The notes under the pieces are model-generated. The model did no database searches and was not told the DNA's origin. It worked only from the letters and a program-made list of their open reading frames with translations. The translations under genes and the position numbers were made by a program. Positions 32,209 to 41,400 of a DNA stretch of 64,000 bases are shown in pieces (positions within the stretch are counted from its first letter, which is position 1; the number at the start of each line of letters is the position of its first letter). This stretch comes from Acidobacteriota bacterium. GTDB lineage: Bacteria > Acidobacteriota > Thermoanaerobaculia > Multivoradales > Multivoraceae. Location of the stretch: assembly GCA_003388555.1 (NCBI GenBank), contig QQVD01000034.1, forward strand, positions 1 to 64,000, read 5' to 3'.

Positions 32209-33195
32209 TCAGCCCACCGAGAAGAGCTTGCTGCGCACCGCGGCGCGGAACGTCGTCGGCGGATGGCCGACGCGGTCCTTGAACAGGATCGAGAAGTAGT
32301 TCGGGTCGGTGTAGCCGACCTGCTCGGCGATCTCGCGCACCCCGAGGTTGCTGTGCCGCAGCAAAGACGTCGCCTGCTGGACGCGCAGCTTCTGCAGGTA
32401 GCGCAGCGGCGTGGTGCCGGTGGCGCTCACGAAGCGACGCTGCAGGGTCCGGCGGCTGAGGCCGAGCTCACGAGCCAGGTCGTCGAGGCGCACGTCGGGT
32501 ACCTGGATGCGATCGATCAGCCACTGCTGCGCTTCGGCCATCAGCTCGTCGGGGTGGCTGTTGATCTCGCCCTCGAAGAACACCTGCTGACCGATCGGAC
32601 GCCTGGTCTCGGGCGAGAACTGCGAGGCGATCTGGCGCGCGATCTCGGTGCCGTACCAGCGTTCGATGAAGTGGGTGGTGAGATCGGCGACGGCGTTGAA
32701 GCTGGACACGCAGGTGATGTTGCCGGCCTGGGTGATCACGTGGTGTCTCTTCAGCTGCGCCGCCGGGTAGCGGCGTTCGAAGTCGTCGAACGACTCCCAG
32801 TGGGTGGTGGCGGGCTTGCCGTCGAGCAGGCCCGCCTCGGCGAGCAGGTAGGAGCTGGTGGAGATGGCGCACAGCAGGGAGCCGGCCTCGTCGAGGCGAC
32901 GCAGCAGCGCCAGGATCTCGGCGAGCCCGTGGCTGGGCATCGGCCTGCGCCACAGCGGCGGCAGATAGAGCAGGTCGACGCCCTGCAGCTCGGCGAGTGG
33001 CTGGTGGGGCTCGATCAGCACCCCGGCGGTGGTGCGGATGGCACGGTCGTCGGCGGTGGCGATGCGCACCTCGAGATCGCTGCGCCGCCGCTCGCGCACC
33101 CGTTGTTTGGCATCGGCGGACTGGAACAGCTCGCGCGGGATGTCGAAGCCGCTGAGCAGCGAGCGCTCGTGGAGCAGGAAGGCGATGGTCGGCAA
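32209..33195 (-). CDS. GlxA-family AraC-type transcriptional regulator
   Basis: 328 aa. The N-terminal half is a DJ-1/PfpI (class I amidotransferase-like) domain with LLYLPPLW and a Cys-containing elbow LLCAISTSSYLLAEAGLLDG; the C-terminal half (about 225-320) holds two AraC helix-turn-helix units (LDDLARELGLSRRTLQRRF, VREIAEQVGYTDPNYFSILFKD). Such regulators respond to small nitrogen compounds or other metabolites. The start is TTG 33195: AGGAG lies seven bases before it and the protein then begins MPTIAFLLHE, as the family does. ATG 33273 is also in frame and would add 26 unrelated residues. It is divergent from the FabY-like gene and may regulate it. Confidence 0.85.
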   Translation of the reverse strand: MPTIAFLLHERSLLSGFDIPRELFQSADAKQRVRERRRSDLEVRIATADDRAIRTTAGVLIEPHQPLAELQGVDLLYLPPLWRRPMPSHGLAEILALLRRLDEAGSLLCAISTSSYLLAEAGLLDGKPATTHWESFDDFERRYPAAQLKRHHVITQAGNITCVSSFNAVADLTTHFIERWYGTEIARQIASQFSPETRRPIGQQVFFEGEINSHPDELMAEAQQWLIDRIQVPDVRLDDLARELGLSRRTLQRRFVSATGTTPLRYLQKLRVQQATSLLRHSNLGVREIAEQVGYTDPNYFSILFKDRVGHPPTTFRAAVRSKLFSVG

Positions 33196-33294
33196 GAAAG
33201 GCTCCTTCTGCGAACGGCGATGGGCACGGGCCGGATGGCCAGATCGAAAAGCGATCTGTCCAATGTACCCCATGCCGGAGGCCCGGAACCGTCC

Positions 33295-33300
33295 TAGACT
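33295..33300 (+). promoter_or_regulatory. TAGACT -10-like element before the ketoacyl synthase gene
   Basis: TAGACT ends 24 bases before ATG 33325, with a ribosome site GGAGGGG at 33310-33316 between them. The divergent GlxA-type gene starts about 100 bases to the left. Confidence 0.4.
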
Positions 33301-33324
33301 GCTGCAGTGGAGGGGAACCACCCG

Positions 33325-35169
33325 ATGAATCGCATCCCGGTCATTGCAGGATTCGGCGGCATCAACGCTGCCGGGCGCAGCTCGGCGCACCACGGTTACC
33401 GCCGTACCGTCATCGGCGCGCTCGACGAGGCCAGCGCTCGCCGGACCTGGCAGAGCCTCGCGGCGCTGGTCGGGAGTGCCGATCGCACCGGCGAGGACGG
33501 TGAGGCGATCGACGACGAGCTGCGCTCGCAGCTCGAGCGCGGCACGCTGGTGCGGGGAATCGAGCCGTTCGACACCGAGCGGGCGCCGTGGAATCGGCGA
33601 CTTGCGGTCGAGGGAGCGGCTGGGGCGGTGGAGCTGCGCCTCTCGAGACGCGACCTGCCGACCGTGCTGCCTCCGTCCTGGACGGTGCTGCCCGGCGACG
33701 AGGACTCCTCCGAGGTGGTCGTGCGCCTCGCCGGGCGCACCGAGATCCTGCTCCCCGACGAGCGCCCGCTCGGCGTAGGGTCCGCCGGCCAGGTGCCGAC
33801 CGGCTTCGATCCGGCGGCGCTCTACCAGGAGCGCAGCCATCCGCGGGCGGTGCAGCTGACCCTGTTCGCCGCCAGCGACTGTCTCGCCTCCCTCGGCATC
33901 CCCTGGGAGACGGTCACCGCCGCGGTGCCGCCCGACCGGATCGCCACTTACGCCGGCAGCGCCATGGCGCAGCTCGACGAGTGCGGCAACGGCGGCCTGC
34001 TCGGCGCGCGCTGGCGCGGCCAGAGGATCTCGTCGAAGAACGTGCCCATGGGTCTCGCCGAGATGGCCGCCGACTTCGTCAACGCCTACGTGCTCGGCAG
34101 CGTCGGGCGCAGCGGCCACAACATGGGAGCCTGCGCCACCTTCCTCTACAACCTGCGCCTCGGCATCGAGGACATCGCCTCGGGCCGGGCCCGAGTGGTC
34201 CTCGTGGGCGGCGCCGAGGCACCGATCGTGCCCGACGTCGTCGACGGCCTGGCGACGATGGGAGCCCTGGCGGCGGACAAGTACCTGCTGGCGATCGAGG
34301 GCCGCGAGGAGGGAGTGCCCGACTTCCGCCGCGCCTGCCGGCCGTTCGGCGAGAACTGCGGCTTCGTGATCGCGGAAGGAGCGCAGTTCGCCCTGCTGAT
34401 GGACGACGAGCTGGCACTGGAGATCGGTGCCGACGTGCACGCCAGCGTCGGCGACGTCTTCGTGCACGCCGACGGGTTCAAGAAGTCGATCTCCTCGCCC
34501 GGCGTCGGCAACTACGTCACCTTCGCCAAGGCCGCGGCGTCGGCTCTCCGGGCGCTCGGCGACGAGGCGTTGCGCCAGCGCAGCTTCGTCATGGCCCACG
34601 GCACCGGGACGCCGCAGAACCGCACCAGTGAATCGGAGATCCTCGATCTGGTGGCCCGCGCCTTCGGCATCGAGCGCTGGCCGGTGGCGGCGGTCAAGTG
34701 CTTCGTCGGCCACACCATGGGCGCCGCCGGAGGCGACCAGCTGATGTCCGCCCTCGGCGCCTTCGAGCACGGGGTCATCCCCGGCATTCCGACGATCGAC
34801 GCGGTCGCCGCCGACGTCGTCGCCGACCGGCTGCTGCTGCAGCGCGAGCACCTCGAGCGCGACCCCGAGAGCCTCGACGTCGCCTTCCTCAATGCCAAGG
34901 GGTTCGGCGGCAACAACGCGACCGCGACCGTCTACTCACCGGCCTTCACCCGTCGCCTGTTGCGCGACAAGCACGGTGAGCGTGCGCTCGACGGATGGAG
35001 CGAGAGGGTGCAGGCGACGCGGGAGGCGGCCGCCGAGAACGACCGCCGCGCCCGTCGGCAGGGCCCCGAGGTCACCTATCGCTTCAACCACCAGGTACGC
35101 GAGCACCAGCACGTGCAGCTCGACACCGAGGTGCTGCGCATCGAGGGCTACCCGCCGATCGAGCTCTGA
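33325..35169 (+). CDS. Beta-ketoacyl-ACP synthase, FabY-like
   Basis: 614 aa. The length and layout (about 190 N-terminal residues before the thiolase core) resemble the FabY group of stand-alone synthases that start fatty acid synthesis in Pseudomonas aeruginosa, rather than FabF. The active-site triad is present: Cys 270 in NMGACATF, His 425 in AHGTGTPQN and His 463 in CFVGHTMGAAGG. A GFGGNN loop also fits. It would condense an acyl group with malonyl-ACP in the cytoplasm; chain-start role versus a role in a specialised lipid is open, as no ACP or other fatty acid gene is near. ATG 33325 has GGAGGGG upstream; GTG 33307 is rejected. The 3' end overlaps the convergent MFS gene by 22 bases. 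Confidence 0.85.
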   Translation: MNRIPVIAGFGGINAAGRSSAHHGYRRTVIGALDEASARRTWQSLAALVGSADRTGEDGEAIDDELRSQLERGTLVRGIEPFDTERAPWNRRLAVEGAAGAVELRLSRRDLPTVLPPSWTVLPGDEDSSEVVVRLAGRTEILLPDERPLGVGSAGQVPTGFDPAALYQERSHPRAVQLTLFAASDCLASLGIPWETVTAAVPPDRIATYAGSAMAQLDECGNGGLLGARWRGQRISSKNVPMGLAEMAADFVNAYVLGSVGRSGHNMGACATFLYNLRLGIEDIASGRARVVLVGGAEAPIVPDVVDGLATMGALAADKYLLAIEGREEGVPDFRRACRPFGENCGFVIAEGAQFALLMDDELALEIGADVHASVGDVFVHADGFKKSISSPGVGNYVTFAKAAASALRALGDEALRQRSFVMAHGTGTPQNRTSESEILDLVARAFGIERWPVAAVKCFVGHTMGAAGGDQLMSALGAFEHGVIPGIPTIDAVAADVVADRLLLQREHLERDPESLDVAFLNAKGFGGNNATATVYSPAFTRRLLRDKHGERALDGWSERVQATREAAAENDRRARRQGPEVTYRFNHQVREHQHVQLDTEVLRIEGYPPIEL

Positions 35170-36425
35170 GGCGTCGCAGGTCCGCCCGGCCCTCCCTCCG
35201 CCGGGGGCGTTGGCGCGTCGCTCGCATGGCCCGGGCGCGGTGGTCTGGCGGCGCCGCTCGCCGCCAGCAGCAGCAGCGGCTGCGCCGAGAGCGCCAGCAG
35301 GGCTGCGCCGAGAGAGAAGCCGTCGGCGAACAGGCCGATCAGCGGCGCCAGGGCTAGCTCGGCAGGCGCCAGCAGACCGGCGACGGCGATCGCCGTCCCC
35401 GAGCGGCCGGGCAGGGCGCGGTAGAGCTGCGCCTTGGCGAGCGGGTAGTGCAGGCTCGAGCCGGCGCCCAGCAGCAGCGCCCAGCCGGCCAGCGCCGGCA
35501 GCGATCCCGAGAGCACGAAGCCGACCAGCGCCACCAGGCTGACGCCGCAGGCGGCGCGCAGCAGGGGTGCCGGGGCCAGCTGCTCGTGCAGGCGCTCGGC
35601 GGCCAGCAGCGCGGCGATCGCGCCGACGCTGAAGCAGGCGACGACGAGGTAGATGGCCGGATCGGCAAAGCCGAGGTCGCGCCGCAGGTGCAGGGCGGTG
35701 AAGGCCACCAGGATCTCGTCGAGCAGGCTGCAGGCGACGAGAGCCACCGCCCAGAGCAGCAGAGGACGGCTGGCGAGCGCTTCGGCCAACGCCTCGCGCC
35801 AGGGCCGTGCCGGAGCCTCGACCTCCCGGTGCTCGTCCGGGAACTGGCGCCGCCAGAGGAGCGCGGCCTGCGCCCAGGCCAACAGGCCGCAGAGCGCGAA
35901 CGCGCTGCGCCAGCCGGCGCCGCCCAGCGCCAGCAGCGCCAGCAGCACGGGTGTCGCGAGGTCTCCGGCGGCGCCGCACAGTGTCCAGCGCGAGAGCCAG
36001 CGCTCGGCCCGTGCCGGGTCGGCGTCGACCAGGGTGGCCTGGGAGAGCGACACTCCGGCTCCGGAGAACGGCCCGAACAGCAGCAGCGCCAGAAAGAGCC
36101 AGCCGTAGCTGGGCGCCGCAGCGGCGGCGAAGCAGGAGACACCGAAGCCGAGCAGGCCGCCGCAGACGAACCAGCGCCTGGGGAAGCGATCGGCGAGGAA
36201 GAAGAGCGGCGGCTCGACGAACAGGGCGAGCAGCCCGAACGCGGTGAGTAGCGCCCCGATCGCGGTGTTGGAGACCGCGAACTCCGAGCCCACCGCCGCG
36301 GCGGCGGCCGACGGGACGCCGGAGCTCAGCTCGTCGAGCACCTCGACCGAGAGCAGCACCCAGACCAGAGCCGCCCAGCGGCCGGGCTGGAGTGTGGCGG
36401 CGAAGCCGTCGGTGGAGCGCTGCAC
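35148..36425 (-). CDS. MFS family transporter
   Basis: 425 aa with twelve predicted membrane segments. The loop between TM2 and TM3 shows FFLADRFPRRWFV, a variant of the major-facilitator motif GxxaDrxGrR, and an amphipathic central loop (RQFPDEHREVEAP) divides two six-helix halves. No substrate signature stands out; drug, sugar or organic acid efflux are all possible. The start is GTG 36425, and no better ATG lies near the first segment. The C-terminal tail is rich in Pro and Gly. Its stop codon lies within the end of the ketoacyl synthase gene (22-base tail-to-tail overlap), so transcripts of the two genes are complementary there. Confidence 0.8.
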   Translation of the reverse strand: MQRSTDGFAATLQPGRWAALVWVLLSVEVLDELSSGVPSAAAAAVGSEFAVSNTAIGALLTAFGLLALFVEPPLFFLADRFPRRWFVCGGLLGFGVSCFAAAAAPSYGWLFLALLLFGPFSGAGVSLSQATLVDADPARAERWLSRWTLCGAAGDLATPVLLALLALGGAGWRSAFALCGLLAWAQAALLWRRQFPDEHREVEAPARPWREALAEALASRPLLLWAVALVACSLLDEILVAFTALHLRRDLGFADPAIYLVVACFSVGAIAALLAAERLHEQLAPAPLLRAACGVSLVALVGFVLSGSLPALAGWALLLGAGSSLHYPLAKAQLYRALPGRSGTAIAVAGLLAPAELALAPLIGLFADGFSLGAALLALSAQPLLLLAASGAARPPRPGHASDAPTPPAEGGPGGPATPQSSIGG

Positions 36426-36518
36426 CCCGCGATGCTACGGCGGCGGGGCGCTGCAGGGCGGCCATCCACCGGCCACCAGATCGTCGGCTCGGTGACAGCG
36501 GCCGGGCGGCCCAGCGTG

Positions 36519-36524
36519 TAGAGT
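36519..36524 (+). promoter_or_regulatory. TAGAGT -10-like element, possibly for a leaderless gene
   Basis: TAGAGT ends nine bases before ATG 36534, and no Shine-Dalgarno sequence lies between. GTGACA at 36492-36497 resembles a -35, but the 21-base gap is too long for a normal promoter. Confidence 0.35.
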
Positions 36525-36533
36525 GCCCAGGCC

Positions 36534-37898
36534 ATGTTGGAACTGCTGACCGTGATCGCCATCGCGATCGGCGTCTCGGCCCTGTGCTCGATCCTCGAGG
36601 CGGTGCTGCTCTCGATCAGCCCGACCTTCGTGGCGCTGCTGGTCGAGCGCGGCGAGCGCTCGGGAGCGCTGCTGCAGCGCCTGCGCGCCAACATCGACGA
36701 GCCGATCTCGGCGATCCTGACCCTCAACACGATCGCCCACACGGCCGGTGCCTTCATCGCCGGTGCGATTGCCGCCAAGGTGCTCGGGGAGCGTTGGCTC
36801 ACGTTGTTCTCGATCGTGCTGACCTTCCTCATCCTGGTGCTGTCGGAGATCGTGCCGAAGACGATCGGCACCAAGTCGTGGCGCCAGCTCGCCCGGCCGT
36901 CAGCCTTCCTCCTGACCTTCATGGTCTTCGTGCTCAAGTGGCTCATCCTGCCGCTGCGCTGGATCAGCCGTCTGATCGGCGACCTGCCGAAGGAAGGCGA
37001 CTTCGACCGCCGCGAGATCGAGATGCTGGCGCGCATCGGGCTGCAGCGCGGCTCGCTCAGCGAGCACGAGGTGCGCACGGTCTCGAACCTGCTGTCGCTC
37101 GACGTGGTCAAGGTCTCGGAGGTGATGACGCCGCGCAACGAGATCGTCGGGCTGCCGATCGGCTCGACCCTCGAGCAGGCGCGCCGCGTCTTCCACGACA
37201 GCGGCTTCTCACGCCTGGTGGTCTACGACGGCGAGCTCGACGACGTGCGCGGCACGCTGACGGTGGCGGCGCTGCTGCGCGCCGAGGACGCCGGCGCCAG
37301 CGAGCTCGGCGACTGGCTGCGTCCGGTGATGTTCATCCCGGCGACGCGCACGATCAGCAGCCTGCTCACCGGCTTCCGGCGCGCCGACGACGCGGTGGCG
37401 ATCGTGCTCGACGAGTTCGGCAGCACCAAGGGCCTGGTCACCCTGCACGACCTGCTCGAGGAGATCGTCGGCGAGATCTACGAGGGATCGGAGGGCAGCG
37501 AGGAGCCGATCCAACCGCTCGGTCGCGGCCGCTTCCGGCTCGCCGGACGGCTGGCTCTGCGCGAGCTGGAGAGCCGTCTCGACGTGCGGCTCGAGGCCGA
37601 CGCCGACACCGTGGCGGGCTTCGTGATGGACCGGCTGGGTCGCCTGGCCGTGGTCGGCGACGTGGTGCCGATCAAGGACGGCCGGCTGATCGTCGAGGAG
37701 GTCGTCGAGCGGCGCATCGAGCAGATCGTGCTCGAGCGTGGCGTGGCGCTCAAGAAGAGCGAGAAGGTGGCCAGCGCCGCTGCGATCGCCGAGCCCACCA
37801 CCGAGTCGGCCTCCGAGCCGGTCGCCGGGGCTGCCGCCGAAGCAGCCTCGGATCCAGCCTCGGATCAGGAGGGGCCGGGGCGGACGGTCGCCGAGTGA
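36534..37898 (+). CDS. CNNM/CorC-HlyC family membrane protein with CBS pair
   Basis: 454 aa. The DUF21 membrane domain (residues 1-150, four segments, including the LNTIAHTAGAFIAG and SEIVPKTIGTK motifs of the CNNM family) is followed by a CBS pair (about 195-320, beginning VMTPRNEIVGLP) and a CorC_HlyC domain (about 330-405). Family members handle Mg2+ or Co2+ efflux, and one is a Na+/Mg2+ exchanger. The CBS pair usually binds ATP-Mg. The Ala/Glu-rich C-terminal tail (about 415-454) is unique. No ribosome site precedes the ATG. The stop overlaps the following GTG (GTGA), so the lipoprotein gene is translationally coupled. Confidence 0.9.
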   Translation: MLELLTVIAIAIGVSALCSILEAVLLSISPTFVALLVERGERSGALLQRLRANIDEPISAILTLNTIAHTAGAFIAGAIAAKVLGERWLTLFSIVLTFLILVLSEIVPKTIGTKSWRQLARPSAFLLTFMVFVLKWLILPLRWISRLIGDLPKEGDFDRREIEMLARIGLQRGSLSEHEVRTVSNLLSLDVVKVSEVMTPRNEIVGLPIGSTLEQARRVFHDSGFSRLVVYDGELDDVRGTLTVAALLRAEDAGASELGDWLRPVMFIPATRTISSLLTGFRRADDAVAIVLDEFGSTKGLVTLHDLLEEIVGEIYEGSEGSEEPIQPLGRGRFRLAGRLALRELESRLDVRLEADADTVAGFVMDRLGRLAVVGDVVPIKDGRLIVEEVVERRIEQIVLERGVALKKSEKVASAAAIAEPTTESASEPVAGAAAEAASDPASDQEGPGRTVAE

Positions 37899-38362
37899 GC
37901 CGTCGTCGCGGAGGCGCCTCTCGCCGCCGCCGTCGCCTTCCTGGAGTGGGCCGGCGGTGCGGCCTGCCCGGAGCGGTGGTCGTGATCGTGTCGCTGGTCG
38001 GCGGCTGTGCCGAAGGCCCTCGTGCGCCCCTCGGCGGCGCCGTGGCCACCGAGCTCGATGCGGCTCTGCTCGAGGGCGTCGGGGTCGACGGCCGCGTCTC
38101 GCCGCACCTGCCGATCCGCTTCGCCGCACAGGTCCACAACGGGCTCGAGAGCCACGAGCTGCGCCGTCTGCGCTTCGAGGTCGGTGGCCGCGAGTTCGAG
38201 GTCACGCGCCGCATCGCGCCCGGCGAGACGCGGCGGATCTCGTTCCAGTGGATCTTCCCGGAGGATCCCGGCTGGGACGAAGCCGGCACGTCGCCGGAGC
38301 CGGTGGCCTGGCGCCTGGTCGGCGCCGAGGCGGTGGCGGCGAGCCCGTCCGCGGCGGACTGA
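37895..38362 (+). CDS. Lipoprotein coupled to the CNNM gene
   Basis: 155 aa. An Arg-rich N-region is followed by a membrane segment ending SLVGGC (lipobox). The mature part, about 115 residues, is beta-rich: HLPIRFAAQVHNGLESHELRRLRFEVGGREFEVTRR, then APGETRRISFQWIFPEDPG. That looks like an Ig-like fold similar to secreted accessory domains. No family is assigned. The GTG start overlaps the TGA of the CNNM gene, so the pair is probably one operon. It converges with the SNF2 gene, 44 bases from its stop. Confidence 0.65.
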   Translation: MSRRRGGASRRRRRLPGVGRRCGLPGAVVVIVSLVGGCAEGPRAPLGGAVATELDAALLEGVGVDGRVSPHLPIRFAAQVHNGLESHELRRLRFEVGGREFEVTRRIAPGETRRISFQWIFPEDPGWDEAGTSPEPVAWRLVGAEAVAASPSAAD

Positions 38363-38406
38363 GCGGGCCACCCGGGGCGATTCGGCCGACAGCCCGGCTC
38401 GCCGGC

Positions 38407-41400
38407 TCAGCTCAACAGCATGCGCAGGTCGTCGGCGGTGAGGTCGCGCAGCGACTGGCCCTCGCCGTCGAGGATCGCGTCGGCGAGCTGGCGCTTCGAC
38501 TTCTGCAGCTCGAGCATCTTCTCCTCGACCGTGTCGCGAGCGATCAGGCGATAGGCGAACACCGCCTGGGTCTGGCCGATCCGGTGGGCGCGATCGATCG
38601 CCTGGGCCTCGACCGCCGGGTTCCACCACGGATCGAGCAGGAAGACGTAGCTCGCCGCTGTGAGGTTGAGCCCGACGCCGCCCGCCTTGAGGCTGATCAG
38701 GAAGAGATTGCAGTCGTCGTCGTTCTGGAATCGGTCGACGACCTCGCCGCGGTTCTTGGTCTGACCGTCGAGGTAGGCGTAGTTGCGATCCTGGGCATCG
38801 AGCTCGCGACGGACGTAGGCGAGCAGCTTGGTGAACTGCGAGAAGATCACCACCTTGTGGCCCTCCTCGCGGACCTCGGAGACGCGCTCGAAGAGCGACT
38901 CGAGCTTGGCCGAGCCGGCGTCGTTCCACTCCTCGTTCACCAGGCCGGGATGGCAGGCGATCTGGCGCAGCCTGAGCAGTGCCTCGAGCACCTGCATGGC
39001 CGAGCCGCCGACGCCCTTGTCCTCGACCTGCTGCAGCAGGCTCTCGCGGTAGCTGACCCGGAGCTGGTCGTAGAGCTCGCGCTGACGATCGTTGAGCTCG
39101 CACTGCAGCACCTGCTCGGTCTTCTCCGGCAGGTCGGGCAGCACCTCGCGCTTGGTGCGACGCAGGATGAAGGGCCTGATGCCCTGAGCGACCAGGGCCA
39201 GCTCCTCCTTGCTCGCCTGGCGACCGCTGGCCAGTGCGTCGAGCGCCGGCAGGCGGCCCAGCAGGCCCGGATTGAGGAACTCGAAGATCGAGCCGAGCTC
39301 GCCGAGGTGGTTCTCGATCGGCGTGCCGGTGAGCGCCAGGCGATGGTCGGCGACCAGGAGTCGACAGGCCTTGGCGGTCTGCGACTCGGGGTTCTTGATC
39401 GCCTGGGCCTCGTCGAGGATCACGGTGTCGAACTCGACCGTCGCCAGGTAGGAGATGTCGCGCCGCAGGGTGCCGTAGGTGGTGATCACCAGGTCGTAGT
39501 CGGTGATCGTCTCCTTGAGGTCTTCTCGATCGGGCCCGCTGTACTCGACCGTCTTGAACGACGGCACGAAGCGCTCGGCCTCCTGCTTCCAGTTGTAGAC
39601 CAGCGAGCGCGGCGCCACCACCAGGTAGGGCTTGCCGGACGTCGTCTTGGGGGTGCGGAACTTCTTGAGCAGAGCCAGCGTCTGCACCGTCTTGCCCAGG
39701 CCCATGTCGTCGGCCAGCACTCCGCCGAGCCCGAACTCGCGCAGGAACATCAGCCAGCCGAGGCCCATCTGCTGGTACGAGCGCAGCTTGCCGCCGAAGC
39801 CGCGCGGCTCCTTCTGGGCCTCGATCGACTCGAAGGTGCGCAGCTTGCCGCGCAGCTCGGCGAACTCGCGGTCGACGTCGACCGGCGGCATCGCCGCCAG
39901 CAGGGCGTCGACCAGCAGCGCCTGCGAAGGCAGGAAGCGCAGGCCCTCTTCGGTGGAGCTCTGCGCCAGCTTGGCGAGCGAGTCGTAGGTGTCCATCCAG
40001 GACTCGGGGAGCAGGCCCTTGGAGCCGTCCTCGAGATCGACCGTGCGCTCGCCCTTGGCGATCGCCTGGAGGATGCGCGAGAAGTCGACCTGGTCGCCGG
40101 CGAACTCGACCTGGCCGCTGAGCTCGAACCAGTCGAGGTTGCTCTCGACCTTGAGCCTGGGCGGCTTGGGCGGACGCATCGAGATGCCGTGCGCCTCGAC
40201 CTCCCAGCCCGCGGCGAGCAGCGGCTCGGCAACCCGCGGCAGCTCCTTGGGATCGATCTCGAGGCCGTCGGCCTTGCCGCCGGCGAGGGGCTTGAAGCCG
40301 AGCTCGAGGAGTCGGACCAGCTCGCGCCGCTCTCCCTCGAGATCGCGGCGCACGAAGCTACGCTCCTCCCAGTCGACCACCGCGGCGCGTGGATCGCCGG
40401 CGTCGATCTGGGTCGCTCCATAGCGGAAGGAGAGCTCGGCGACCAGCTGAGGGTTCATCCACTCCGGCGTGTCCTCCGGCTCGAGCTTGAGCCGCGGGAT
40501 CGGGTCGGTGCCCTCCTGGGTCAGCTGCAGCTCGTCGGGTGCCTGCAGGCGCGGCAGCGCCGGCAGCTCGAGCAGCGTCGTCACTGCTTCCTCGAGATCG
40601 TCCTCGGGGATCATCAGCTCGCCGTTCTCGCGCAGCAGGTCGATCCACGCCATGTCCTGCCCCGGCACCAGCGCCAGCGGACCGACCCGATCGCTCAGGA
40701 AGACCAGGCCGAGGCAGGCCGCCCGTCTGTGGTGGTCTCCTTCGATGATCTCGTCCGCTTCGTCGATCGGCCGGTCGTCGGCCAGGATCAGCACCGGCTT
40801 GCTCAGCGACACGCTCTCTCGCCCCGAGCCGTTGGAGCCGCCGCGGCGCTCGAGCACCGCTCGCAGCCGCAGCCGCTTCGCGGCGGCGAACTCGAGGTGC
40901 AGCGCCAGCTGCCAGGGATCGGCGTCCTCCCAGCGCAGCGGGTGGGGATCGCCGACCGCGCGGCCATCCCACCAGTGCAGCAGTCCTCGTTCGCAGAGAT
41001 CGGGCACGTAGTCGACCGCCATGCCGGCGGGGATGCGCAGGCGCTGTATCCCGCCGGGAGGTTGCTTGCCCTTGGCGCGACCGCGTCCCTGGCGCTGTGG
41101 CCGCTTCGGCGGCTCGGTGGGCAGGGCGGACACGAAGTGCAGCGGGTCGGGGATCGAGACGCCGTCGGTATCGCCGCTGCCCGGCTCGTAGGGCTCGAGC
41201 AGGCGCGCCATGTCCTCGGGGGTCAGGCTGATGCGCTTGAGCTTGGCCGGTTTGCCCTCCGGGGTGGTGCGTCGGCCGAACAGGTCGATCTCGGCGTCGC
41301 CGCTCTGTTCGCTCGTCGTCGTGTTGAGCAGGAAGAGCACCTCGAGCTCGTCGAGGTGCCGCGCCGAGGTGCGCTCGTCCGGCTCCTGCTCGTCCTCCCA

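Noticed and set aside
33295-33300. A full sigma70 promoter for the ketoacyl synthase gene
   Set aside because: Only the TAGACT half is convincing; no -35 hexamer at 16-18 bases was found, so only a -10-like element is reported.
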